The notes beneath the pieces were generated by a model. That model saw nothing but the letters and a program-made list of their open reading frames with translations. It was not told where the DNA came from and did not search any database. A stretch of DNA of 64,000 nucleotides from Legionella micdadei (lineage in GTDB: Bacteria; Pseudomonadota; Gammaproteobacteria; Legionellales; Legionellaceae), in the NCBI RefSeq assembly GCF_000953635.1, contig NZ_LN614830.1, positions 1,479,001 through 1,543,000 on the forward strand, in the 5' to 3' direction. Shown piece by piece: positions 53,232-62,000 of the stretch. A program made the translations under genes and the position numbers. Positions within the stretch are counted from its first letter, which is position 1. Every line of letters begins with the position of its first letter.

Positions 53232-53681
53232 ATGGAAGTTATTTTATTAGAGAAAATCAGAAAATTAGGCGATTTAGGTGATAAAGTTGAAGTGAAAGCT
53301 GGTTATGGCCGTAACTTTCTGATTCCACAAAATAAAGCAGTGTTTGCCACTGAAGAAAATACTAAACTTTTTGAGGCGCGTCGCGCTGAGCTTGAGAAAA
53401 AAGCTAAGCAAACGTTCGCTGCAGCAGAGCAGCGTGCAGCTAAGTTAAACGATACTACTGTTGTCATCTCTGCAATGGCCAGCGATGAAGGCAAGCTTTA
53501 TGGTTCGGTTGGTGCTAATGAAATCAAAGATGCATTACTTGCAAAATCAATCGAAGTAAGCAAGCGTGAAATTGTTATGCCAGATGGTCCAATTCACTCT
53601 ATAGGTGATTTCACGGTTGAAATTCATCTGCATAGTGACGTAATAGCAAATTTGCAAGTACAAGTCGTTCCAGCTAAGTAA
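53232..53681 (+). CDS. rplI: 50S ribosomal protein L9
   Basis: A 149-residue L9 protein with the conserved N-terminal domain ([33 protein letters not shown]), the long connecting helix and the C-terminal domain ([15 protein letters not shown]). It binds 23S rRNA near the L1 stalk and is the last gene of the operon. A 658-bp gap with inverted repeats follows. Confidence 0.97.
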   Translation: MEVILLEKIRKLGDLGDKVEVKAGYGRNFLIPQNKAVFATEENTKLFEARRAELEKKAKQTFAAAEQRAAKLNDTTVVISAMASDEGKLYGSVGANEIKDALLAKSIEVSKREIVMPDGPIHSIGDFTVEIHLHSDVIANLQVQVVPAK

Positions 53682-53862
53682 CGTAATAGATTAGGTCAGC
53701 TTGTGTTGAATGTGGTGTAAATAGCCTAAATTCGCACAAGTTGTGGAAAACACAGCAAATAAAGCGCGGCAAAGTCGACTAAAGTAAACAGTTATTGTTA
53801 CGTTTTCTTAATAGATGTGCCAAATATGGTTTTCCCAATGGGGACTGATCCGTTATAAAGAA

Positions 53863-53920
53863 TTTAGTTCGTCCTAAGGTTATACAGCCAGGGTCTCTGA
53901 CCCAAGGCTGTAGAACTAAA
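53863..53920. repeat. Three-part nested hairpin after rplI
   Basis: Outer arms TTTAGTTC and GAACTAAA, middle arms TACAGCC and GGCTGTA, and inner arms GGGTC and GACCC, all perfect, with a 3-base loop. There is a 12-base asymmetric bulge on the left side. The design suits a structured RNA or a hairpin-ended repeat. It lies about 180 bp past rplI, too far for a simple terminator, and no T run follows. Confidence 0.6.
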
Positions 53921-53959
53921 TATTCTGAGCATTCCTGCGAAACAATGCATTACTCTCCA

Positions 53960-54222
53960 CTGACTTGATCCCCATGAAATTCTACTCAACTCCTTCTGAA
54001 TGGACTGAGTAGATTGGGGTTTAATTATGCACTACAGAAGTCGTATTACCCCAAGCATGTTCAGACAATAGTTCAGCCCCTATCATGAAACGGACTCCAT
54101 TTGGCACCACTTTCAAGATACCATGAAAAAAACTCATATAGACAACTATGCTTCGTTTTTTACCATATTTTCTCACAAACTTTAATCAATTTTTGTCAAA
54201 TCCAACATGGGGATCTGAGCAG
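53960..54222. mobile_element. Possible MITE-like element
   Basis: The ends are imperfect inverted repeats: CTGACTTGATCCCCATG (53960-53976) and, on the minus strand, CTGCTCAGATCCCCATG (54206-54222), sharing a perfect GATCCCCATG core. Just inside the left end, TCTACTCA and TGAGTAGA make a perfect stem (around 53980-54014). A 38-codon minus-strand frame (54021-54137, starting MSFFHGILKVVPNGVRF) lies within; it has no ribosome binding site. No transposase is present, and target-site repeats were not found. It could be a degraded repeat. Confidence 0.35.
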
Positions 54223-54339
54223 TCATACTAAGAATAAGCAGAAGTCGTCTGATAACTATGTTATGAATTAAATTCGACAATGAGTGCGCCTCTCCCTTAA
54301 CGAGAGTGTTCTATTTTATGGATAAATTCGCGTAAAACC

Positions 54340-54897
54340 TTAATCTTTCCATTTTATATTACATCCCAAACTTGGCTTTTGTTCAAAATCTAGTGGCTGA
54401 TTGGTGAGTAGGCAATCTAAGGCTTGACGGATTGAGTTACCAGTGACTGCAATGTGATTGCCAGGACGAGAGTCATCTAATTGCCCTCGGTAGGATAGTT
54501 TCAGATTTGAGTCAAAAACGTAGAAATCAGGTGTGCAAGCTGCCTGATAGGCTTTTGCAACCTCTTGAGTTTCATCAAAGAGATAGGGGAAGGGATAGCC
54601 TTCAATAGAAGCAGTTTTTTTCATGTTTTCAGGAGAGTCGTCAGGATAGCTTTCTACATTATTGGAGTTAATGGCATAAAATTTAACCCCCTTAGGTATG
54701 TAGTCATTCGCTAAGCAAGTAAGCTCTTTGTTAATATGTTTTACGTAAGGACAATGGTTACAGATAAACATAACCACAGTTATTTTGCCTTTACTTGACT
54801 CATTTAAATTTACTTTTTTGCCACTGACTACGTCCAATAATGAAAAATGTGGGGCGTAAGTACCTAGTGGCAACATGTTCGATGCTGTTTTAGCCAT
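54340..54897 (-). CDS. Thioredoxin-like/peroxiredoxin-type protein
   Basis: A 185-residue thioredoxin-fold protein without signal peptide. The redox site is FICNHCPYVKH (about residues 44-54), a CxxC followed by a conserved Pro-Tyr, as in the AhpC/TSA-related thioredoxin family of uncharacterised redox proteins. A later TPDFYVFD contains the cis-proline segment. Length and motifs fit that family. It stands before the minus-strand membrane-protein pair, 38 bp away, and could share their transcript. Confidence 0.88.
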   Translation of the reverse strand: MAKTASNMLPLGTYAPHFSLLDVVSGKKVNLNESSKGKITVVMFICNHCPYVKHINKELTCLANDYIPKGVKFYAINSNNVESYPDDSPENMKKTASIEGYPFPYLFDETQEVAKAYQAACTPDFYVFDSNLKLSYRGQLDDSRPGNHIAVTGNSIRQALDCLLTNQPLDFEQKPSLGCNIKWKD

Positions 54898-54935
54898 AAA
54901 AACTCCCGTATTATTAATTTCTTATTTATAACGAG

Positions 54936-55442
54936 TTAAGAAAAAAACAGTTTATAGACAGCAATTAGGGCAAATAATGTATTAAGAATAGCCCACAATA
55001 ACGTAATTAATTTTCCTCGATAAGCGCAATGAAAGGCATAAATTGCTATAGATAGGCCTCCAAAAAAGAAGATCCATTGATTTTCATAGGCAAATCCAAT
55101 AGAAAGGAAGGCAATGCCGGAAATACCTATTAAAAGGAAAAGATTATTGAGTTGACCACTTAAAAGATAAAATACGAGAAGCTGCACGGATAAGAGAACA
55201 GGCAAAGCGATTTGTAACGTATTGCTGATATGAAGAAGAATGGCTCCATGGCCAGCAATAAGTATCATTTCAAGTGCAATAAAGTAAAGCAGTCTGAAAT
55301 GAAGGGACGTAAATAAAAGTAAGGTTGAGCCTATGACGTAGTAAACTTGAGCGGGAGTTTGTGTTAGGCCAAACAGGAGTATGCAGGCACCAATAATCCC
55401 ACTCAATAAAAATAGGCTGTCTTGTACTTTAGAGGTTACCAA
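54936..55442 (-). CDS. Small polytopic membrane protein, unknown
   Basis: A 168-residue very hydrophobic protein with five or six membrane helices and no recognised motif. The only start that covers the first helix is a TTG at 55442, which overlaps the end of the upstream secreted-protein gene by 7 bases; AAGGGA lies about nine bases before it. No ATG fits. Translational coupling to the upstream gene is likely. The function is unknown. Confidence 0.65.
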   Translation of the reverse strand: MVTSKVQDSLFLLSGIIGACILLFGLTQTPAQVYYVIGSTLLLFTSLHFRLLYFIALEMILIAGHGAILLHISNTLQIALPVLLSVQLLVFYLLSGQLNNLFLLIGISGIAFLSIGFAYENQWIFFFGGLSIAIYAFHCAYRGKLITLLWAILNTLFALIAVYKLFFS

Positions 55443-55921
55443 CGTAAATAGATCCCTTTGCTAGCTGCTTCGTTAATCACTTGGGATTGCGTTTTATTTG
55501 TCGAAACCCAATAGTTACCCATATTGCTGAGAGCAAATTTAACACGAGGATATTGGCATACCTCTAACACCTCGCGACAATTAACAGGGACATTGTTTTC
55601 GTTTTCTTTGACGAAGCATTGAAAATGTAAGTGGTCAACATCTGAAGCAAAGGCACCCCAGTTGGCAGGATCTAATTTTGCTGTGAGGGGGGGACTCATA
55701 AAGACTTCGCGTGTTTCATATCGTTGCAATTCAATAGGAACGCTGCTGCGATTCTGGATTAGATAAAAAGATTGTTCCCCACTCTCATTAACTACTAAGT
55801 AATTTTCATTATAACCAAAACCAGTTACTTCACAGCCATGTGGAAATGTATTGGCAGCAGCCATGCTACTAAAAAAAACAGTCATTGAAAAAATCGGGAT
55901 GATTGTTTTATAAAGCGACAT
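55436..55921 (-). CDS. Secreted protein, possibly EnhB-like
   Basis: A 161-residue protein with a clear signal peptide (residues 1-23, ending SMAAA). The mature part is beta-rich, with four or five cysteines (HGCEV, FQCFV, VNCREV, EVCQY) that could form disulfides in the periplasm. The general look is like Legionella enhanced-entry protein EnhB, but this is from memory of size and pattern only and is not secure. It overlaps the small membrane-protein gene and may share its transcript. Confidence 0.75.
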   Translation of the reverse strand: MSLYKTIIPIFSMTVFFSSMAAANTFPHGCEVTGFGYNENYLVVNESGEQSFYLIQNRSSVPIELQRYETREVFMSPPLTAKLDPANWGAFASDVDHLHFQCFVKENENNVPVNCREVLEVCQYPRVKFALSNMGNYWVSTNKTQSQVINEAASKGIYLRW

Positions 55922-56095
55922 GCGAATCCTCTGTCTGTATTAAAATGGCGTATTCTAATGATAACTAGATCAAAAGTGAAATAAAATTACGCGTATCCGT
56001 GATGATTTCCTTTGACTCATCGCTATTTCCCATGGATTGATCCTGAGAGATCGTAGAGCAAAGCTAATGCCTATAGTCAAAATGTACAATAAAAG

Positions 56096-56860
56096 CTATT
56101 CCTTATTCGCAGCGATCCTTGATTTGATCATGGGTGAATAAGTTCTATACACGCTTAGCGTTAAGTAAATCACTACATATCCGATTGATAATACTAACCA
56201 AAGTGACTCAATATTAGGATAGCTCCAAAGGATGACTGCAGAACTGACCCCATAAGTCGCTGAAAAGCTGTGCATGACAACCTTTAAAAATTTAGACTCA
56301 GTAAGGTAATCGAGTCGGGATGGGTAGACATATTTTACAGGTACAAAAATTAATACACACAAAATAGAGAGGATCCAAGCATTAGTTGACATCGAAGTAT
56401 CGAAGATGAACATATAGAATACGGCGATGTTCCAATAACAGGGAAAGCCCTTAAAAAAATGGTCAGTTGTTTTTGCATCTGCCTGGCAAAATTGATAAGC
56501 GGAGGTAATGACTATGGCTACGATGATGAATAAGAGGTAGCTGGGGGGCAACATGTCAGGCTTTACAAAAAGAAAGAAACAGGGCGTGATAACATAATTA
56601 AGATAATCAACAATATTATCGAGTAAAGTCCCATCGATATTAGGTAAGACAGATTTTACACCGACTAATCTTGCAAGCGAGCCATCCACAGCATCGATAA
56701 ACACGGCTATTCCCATAAACCAAAGGGCTTGCACGTAGTTATGTTGGTAGATTTCAATGAGAGTTAGTATTCCAAAACAAGCAGCACTCGCTGTGAATGC
56801 GTGCACAGCCCAGGCAACCAGGTAGTGAGCAGGAGGGTAGCCTAGTTTTTTCTTTGTCAT
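56096..56860 (-). CDS. pcs: Phosphatidylcholine synthase (CDP-alcohol phosphotransferase)
   Basis: A 254-residue integral membrane enzyme that joins choline to CDP-diacylglycerol to make phosphatidylcholine in one step. The CDP-alcohol motif is visible as DAVDGSLARLVG, followed by DGTLLDNIVDYLNY, about residues 57-89. About eight hydrophobic helices are present. Length is as expected for Pcs. Legionella makes phosphatidylcholine from host choline by this route, and the lipid matters for its virulence. The gene stands alone; no choline transporter is nearby in the window. Confidence 0.93.
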   Translation of the reverse strand: MTKKKLGYPPAHYLVAWAVHAFTASAACFGILTLIEIYQHNYVQALWFMGIAVFIDAVDGSLARLVGVKSVLPNIDGTLLDNIVDYLNYVITPCFFLFVKPDMLPPSYLLFIIVAIVITSAYQFCQADAKTTDHFFKGFPCYWNIAVFYMFIFDTSMSTNAWILSILCVLIFVPVKYVYPSRLDYLTESKFLKVVMHSFSATYGVSSAVILWSYPNIESLWLVLSIGYVVIYLTLSVYRTYSPMIKSRIAANKE

Positions 56861-57065
56861 AAATTTCCTAAGATTTTTAGCCTAATTAGAAAGATTAGCG
56901 AAATAGTAACAACAATCAAAACTCATGTGCAAGAATACAATTAGCGAAATATTAATTGCTGCTTCTTTTGTTCAGTTAAAATACTTCTTGTGGGACCTGA
57001 ATGGAACTTGCTTCCCTATGACGATAAGATAAACTTAAAAAATCTAAACATAAAAGGATGATAAA

Positions 57066-58433
57066 ATGATTATACGCACTGTCAATCCTGCTAATGAAGC
57101 GGTTTTAAGCGAATATACTTTGCTGGAAGAGAACCAAATGTCTTCCTTGATTGAGGCGGGTCATTTAACCTTTTGTGTTTGGCGAAAAACGCCTTTCTCT
57201 CAACGCAAGCAATTAATGTTAAATTTAGCAAAGTTGCTCGAGAAGAAAAAAGTGGATTTGGCCACTTTAATGGCTAACGAAATGGGTAAACCGATTTCGT
57301 TAGGTCAAGCGGAAATCGAAAAATGCGTTTGGCTATGTGAACATTACGCTGAGAACGCAGAAGGTTATTTACAACCGAGAACTATCAAAACTGAAATGAA
57401 GAAAACAATGGTCTGCTATCAACCTCTTGGTATTGTGTTTGCAATCATGCCCTGGAATTTTCCATTTTGGCAGGTATTTCGTTTCGCTGTCCCCACAATC
57501 ATGGCAGGAAACGCTGCAATCTTAAAACATGCCCCCATCTCCACAGGGACCGGCAACAAGATAGCCGATTTGTTCCTGGAAGCTGGATTTCCTGAGCATT
57601 TATTTCAGCATTTTATTTTAAGCAATGAGTTGGCCGCTAAAGCCATTGCAAATGACAAGATTATTGCAGTTACCTTGACAGGTAGTGAAAGGGCAGGTTC
57701 AACTGTGGCCTCGAATGCGGCAAGCCATTTAAAGAAGGCGGTTCTTGAGTTAGGTGGAAATGATCCTTATTTGATTCTTGCTGATGCTGATTTAGATCTT
57801 GCTGCAAAGTGTATTGTTAGATCTCGGCTCAATAATTGCGGCCAGGTTTGTATTGCTGCAAAACGGATTATTGCAGTGGAACCTATTCGGGATGCGTTAA
57901 TTGAAAAAATTAAATCCCTCGTTTGTGATTACAAAATGGGTGATCCTTTAGACGCCAATACGAACTTAGGACCGATGGCTAGCGAAACTTTGCGCAATGC
58001 TCTTCACGAACAAGTACAAAAAAGCATAAAACTTGGTGCCAAACTCATTTTTGGCGGCCAAATACCGCATCGCAAAGGATTTTATTACCCTCCTACTTTA
58101 TTAGTTGACGTGCACAAAGGAATGCCTGCTTTTGATGATGAACTTTTTGGACCTGTCATCGCTGTCATTTCTGCAGATGACGAAGCAGAGGCGATACAAT
58201 TAGCAAATCAAAGTCGTTATGGATTAGGAGCTGCTATTTTCACCCGTGATGAAAAACGTGGTGAATATATTGCACAACATGAAATTGAAGCGGGTTCCTG
58301 TTTTGTAAATGCCCTTGTTGCTTCTGATCCTCGTGTTCCTTTTGGAGGAATTAAACGCTCCGGTTTCGGCAGAGAGCTGTCGAGAGAGGGAATTTTAGAA
58401 TTTGTAAACACTAAAACGGTTGCAATACAATAA
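57066..58433 (+). CDS. NAD(P)-dependent succinate-semialdehyde dehydrogenase-type ALDH
   Basis: A 455-residue aldehyde dehydrogenase. Cofactor region PWNFPFWQVFR, the general base Glu in LELGGNDPYL (about residue 233) and the nucleophile Cys in NNCGQVCIAAKRI (about residue 267). Similarity is to the short SSADH group (Sad/GabD) that oxidises succinate semialdehyde to succinate. GG-rich sequence (AAAAGGATG) lies before the ATG. The L,D-transpeptidase gene starts directly after its stop. Confidence 0.88.
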   Translation: MIIRTVNPANEAVLSEYTLLEENQMSSLIEAGHLTFCVWRKTPFSQRKQLMLNLAKLLEKKKVDLATLMANEMGKPISLGQAEIEKCVWLCEHYAENAEGYLQPRTIKTEMKKTMVCYQPLGIVFAIMPWNFPFWQVFRFAVPTIMAGNAAILKHAPISTGTGNKIADLFLEAGFPEHLFQHFILSNELAAKAIANDKIIAVTLTGSERAGSTVASNAASHLKKAVLELGGNDPYLILADADLDLAAKCIVRSRLNNCGQVCIAAKRIIAVEPIRDALIEKIKSLVCDYKMGDPLDANTNLGPMASETLRNALHEQVQKSIKLGAKLIFGGQIPHRKGFYYPPTLLVDVHKGMPAFDDELFGPVIAVISADDEAEAIQLANQSRYGLGAAIFTRDEKRGEYIAQHEIEAGSCFVNALVASDPRVPFGGIKRSGFGRELSREGILEFVNTKTVAIQ

Positions 58434-58931
58434 ATGATAATGCAGACTTCAAATGCTCAATTTATTTTCATTTCTGCTCGTCAACAAATGCTGCATTGCT
58501 TTGAAAATGATAAGCCTTGCAAGTCCTATCCAATCTCAACTGGAAAAAATGGCTTAGGTGAGCGATACGGGAGCGAGTGTACGCCTCGTGGATGGCATCG
58601 TATCTATTCAAAGATTGGATTAAATGCCGCTGTGAATAGTGTATTTATTTCGCGTAAATGGACTGGAGAAATCTATTCCCCTGAATTGGCTGCACAACAT
58701 CCGGGGCGGGATTGGATTTTATCGCGTATTTTGCAGTTGGACGGTTTAGAGGAAGGGCGAAATAAAGGAGGGGATGTAGACAGTTTACGACGCTGTATCT
58801 ACATACATGGAACTCCTGACACTACGGATTTGGGCAAACCAGGATCGCGTGGTTGTATACGCATGCGGAATTCCGATTTAATTGAATTAGTAAATTGGGT
58901 AGCTCTAGATACAAAAATCTGTATCGAATAA
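58434..58931 (+). CDS. L,D-transpeptidase (YkuD) without signal peptide
   Basis: A 165-residue YkuD-domain protein. The catalytic motif is intact: YIHGTPD (His125) and SRGCIRM (Cys141). No signal peptide or anchor is visible, although the enzyme family acts outside the cytoplasm. The start directly follows the stop of the aldehyde dehydrogenase gene (TAAATGATAATG), and a second ATG is at codon 3. It may be exported by another route, or act inside on a different substrate. It is the third YkuD protein here. Confidence 0.85.
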   Translation: MIMQTSNAQFIFISARQQMLHCFENDKPCKSYPISTGKNGLGERYGSECTPRGWHRIYSKIGLNAAVNSVFISRKWTGEIYSPELAAQHPGRDWILSRILQLDGLEEGRNKGGDVDSLRRCIYIHGTPDTTDLGKPGSRGCIRMRNSDLIELVNWVALDTKICIE

Positions 58932-59023
58932 CTTTCTCTTTGTTCTACCGAGAGAAAAATTGGGTTATTTAAAGTCAAAAAATAAAATATAAAATTGGCG
59001 GTGTAAGTTGCTTCACGTCAGTA

Positions 59024-59029
59024 TATAAT
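59024..59029 (+). promoter_or_regulatory. TATAAT -10 box before the NAD-GDH gene
   Basis: A perfect TATAAT lies about 40 bases before the start of the glutamate dehydrogenase gene. A matching -35 box is poor (GTGTAA, 17 bp upstream), so an activator may be needed. Confidence 0.35.
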
Positions 59030-59070
59030 GCGCGGCAATTTATTTCCGTTGCCTAAAAGAGGTGAGTTGA

Positions 59071-62000
59071 ATGTCTTATAAGTTTGAAGAAGGCAAAGAT
59101 CTAATTATTGATGCGGTAGTTGATAAGCTACAGCAAAAAATGGGTGGTGGACAAGCACCATTTTGCATTGAATTTGTTCGTCAATTTTACGGTACTGTCG
59201 CGTTAGAAGACTTACGAGAATGGGATATTGATGATCTTTATGGTGCGATAATTAATTTTTGGTCACTTATTCAACATCGCGCGCCAAACGAAACTAAAAT
59301 CCGTATTTATAATCCTGATTTTGAAAGGCACGGTTGGCAAACGACTCATACTGTGGTTGAGATTATTACCGATGACATGCCATTCTTGGTTGACTCTTTA
59401 AGAATGGTCATCAATCGCTTAGGTTTAGTGTCCCATCTTATAATGCATATGGGCAATTTGCGCGTTAGGCGTGGAAAAAACAATGAAATTATTGAAGTTT
59501 TGCCGCGTAATGGTGAAAGCCAGCACAAGGATATTATTGTTGAAGCTGCAATCTTCATTGAAATAGATCGACAAACGGATGCCTCTGTACTTGAGGATCT
59601 GCATCGCAATTTTGAGCGTGTCTTAGAGGACAATCGGGCTGTGGTGAGTGATTGGATGCCCATGAGGGAAAAAGTAAGGGCAGCCATTGCTGAACTTGAA
59701 GCCGTTTCCTCGGTGCTGGAACCCAATGAAGCTTCAGAAACAATCGCTTTTTTAAAGTGGATTGAAGATCATCATTTTACTTTTCTTGGGATGCGCGAGT
59801 ATGAACTCATTCGTAAAGGACAAGAAACTATTCTGCAACCTTTGCCTGAAACGGGTTTAGGTGTATTGCGCCAGAGCATGAGCAAATCTAGTGCACGCAG
59901 TATTTCTGCGATGACACCAGAAGCGAGAGAGCTCACTCTATCAAGTCGTGTGCTAGTCATGTCAAAAACCAATACTGAGGCCACTGTACATCGTCGCGCC
60001 TACACCGACTATATTGGGATAAAGCGGTTTAATAAGAAAGGCCAAGTGATTGGTGAGCTGCGCATTATTGGTTTATATACTTCTGCAGCTTATAACACAA
60101 GCCCAAGGCATATCCCCTTTTTGCGGCATAAAGTCGCACTCATTATGAAAAATTCCAATTTGAACCCACGGGGACATGCAGGCAAAGTACTGCTCAATAT
60201 ACTTGAAACCCTGCCTCGCGATGATTTAATCCAAGCCTCTGAAGATGAGCTGCTCGAAATCGCAATGGGTATTTTTTACATGCAGGAGCGTCGGCGAATC
60301 CGTATGTTCGCCCGGACAGACGTGTATCGCCGTTTTGTGTCTTGCCTTGTTTATGTACCTAAAGACCGTTGGAATACTGAATTAAGATTGGCCATGGAAA
60401 AGATATTGAAAGAGAGTTTCAATTCTCAAGAAATCAATTTCTCGACGTGGTTCTCTGAATCAGTCCTGGCGCGGATCCATTTTATCATAAGAACTAACCC
60501 CCATGATGAAACTCAATGGAACTTTAAAGAAATCGAGCAAAAACTGATTGAAGTCGGCCGCACTTGGACAGATGATTTTCAACATTACTTATTTGATACC
60601 TTTGGTGAAGAGAAAGCTAATCGCCTTTTTGCGCGTTATAAGGGTGCTTTCCCAGTGGCCTACACGGCTATTTTTTCCCCTCGGACAGCAGTTTCAGATA
60701 TTAAGCATGTAGAGACTTTATCCGATAGTAATCCGCTGGTGATGAATTTTTATAAACCTTTGGATGAACCTGAGGAGAATTTCCGTCTGAAGATTTATCA
60801 GCATGACGATACGCTCGCTTTATCTGAAGTCCTGCCCATTCTAGAACGGCTTGGCATGAAAGCAATCAGTGAAAGGCCTTACGTTTTAGATTACGAGGAC
60901 GGAAGAAAAACGTGGATTAATGATTTTGCCTTACAGTATACCCATAAAAACGATTTTGACATCGACCATATAAAAGATTTGTTTCAAAATGCGTTTGCCA
61001 GTGTCTGGTTTGGCCAAGCTGAGAATGATGGGTTTAACCAGCTGGTCCTTGCAGCAAGTTTAGATTGGCGTCAAGTGTCTGTTTTACGTACTTATGCAAA
61101 ATATTTTAAACAGATAGGGTTTACTTTCAGCCAAGAATATATTGAAGCGGCATTAATCAATAATGCGCATATTGCTTATAAATTGGTTCAATTGTTTGAA
61201 ATACGATTTAATCCGACAATTAAAGCAAATAGAGACGTTGATTTTACCAGCTTGGTTAATGAAATTTTTGTTGATCTTGATGAGGTGGCGAACCTTGATG
61301 AAGACAAAATTATAAGACTCTACATTCAAGCAATTTCGTCAACTATCCGGACAAACTACTACCAAGTTGATAAACACGGTGAGCCCAAAAAATACATTTC
61401 TATTAAATTAAGCAGCAAAGACATTCCAGGGGTTCCTAAACCTTATCCCATGTTCGAAATTTTTGTCTATTCACCAAAATTTGAGGCTGTCCATCTACGT
61501 CGAGGAAAAGTAGCGCGCGGGGGATTGCGTTGGTCAGATCGTAAAGAGGACTTTCGAACAGAAATCTTAGGTTTGATGAAGGCTCAGCAAGTAAAAAATG
61601 CAGTTATTGTTCCAAGCGGTGCGAAAGGCGGTTTTGTGCCTAAACATTTACCAGTGAATGGTACGCGTGAAGAAATATTGGCGGAGGGAATCAGCTGCTA
61701 CCAATTATTTATTCGCGGTTTGCTCGATATTACCGATAATCTTAAAAACGGTGGGGTTGTCAAACCAGAAAATGTTGTTTGCTATGATGAGGATGATCCT
61801 TATCTTGTCGTTGCTGCGGATAAAGGAACTGCAACTTTTTCAGACATCGCTAACGCAATTTCTGCTGAGTATAGTTTCTGGCTGGGTGATGCTTTTGCAT
61901 CAGGTGGTTCAGTAGGTTATGACCATAAAAAAATGGGTATAACGGCCAAAGGGGCTTGGGAATCAGTAAAACGCCATTTCTACGAGATGGGCAGAGATCC

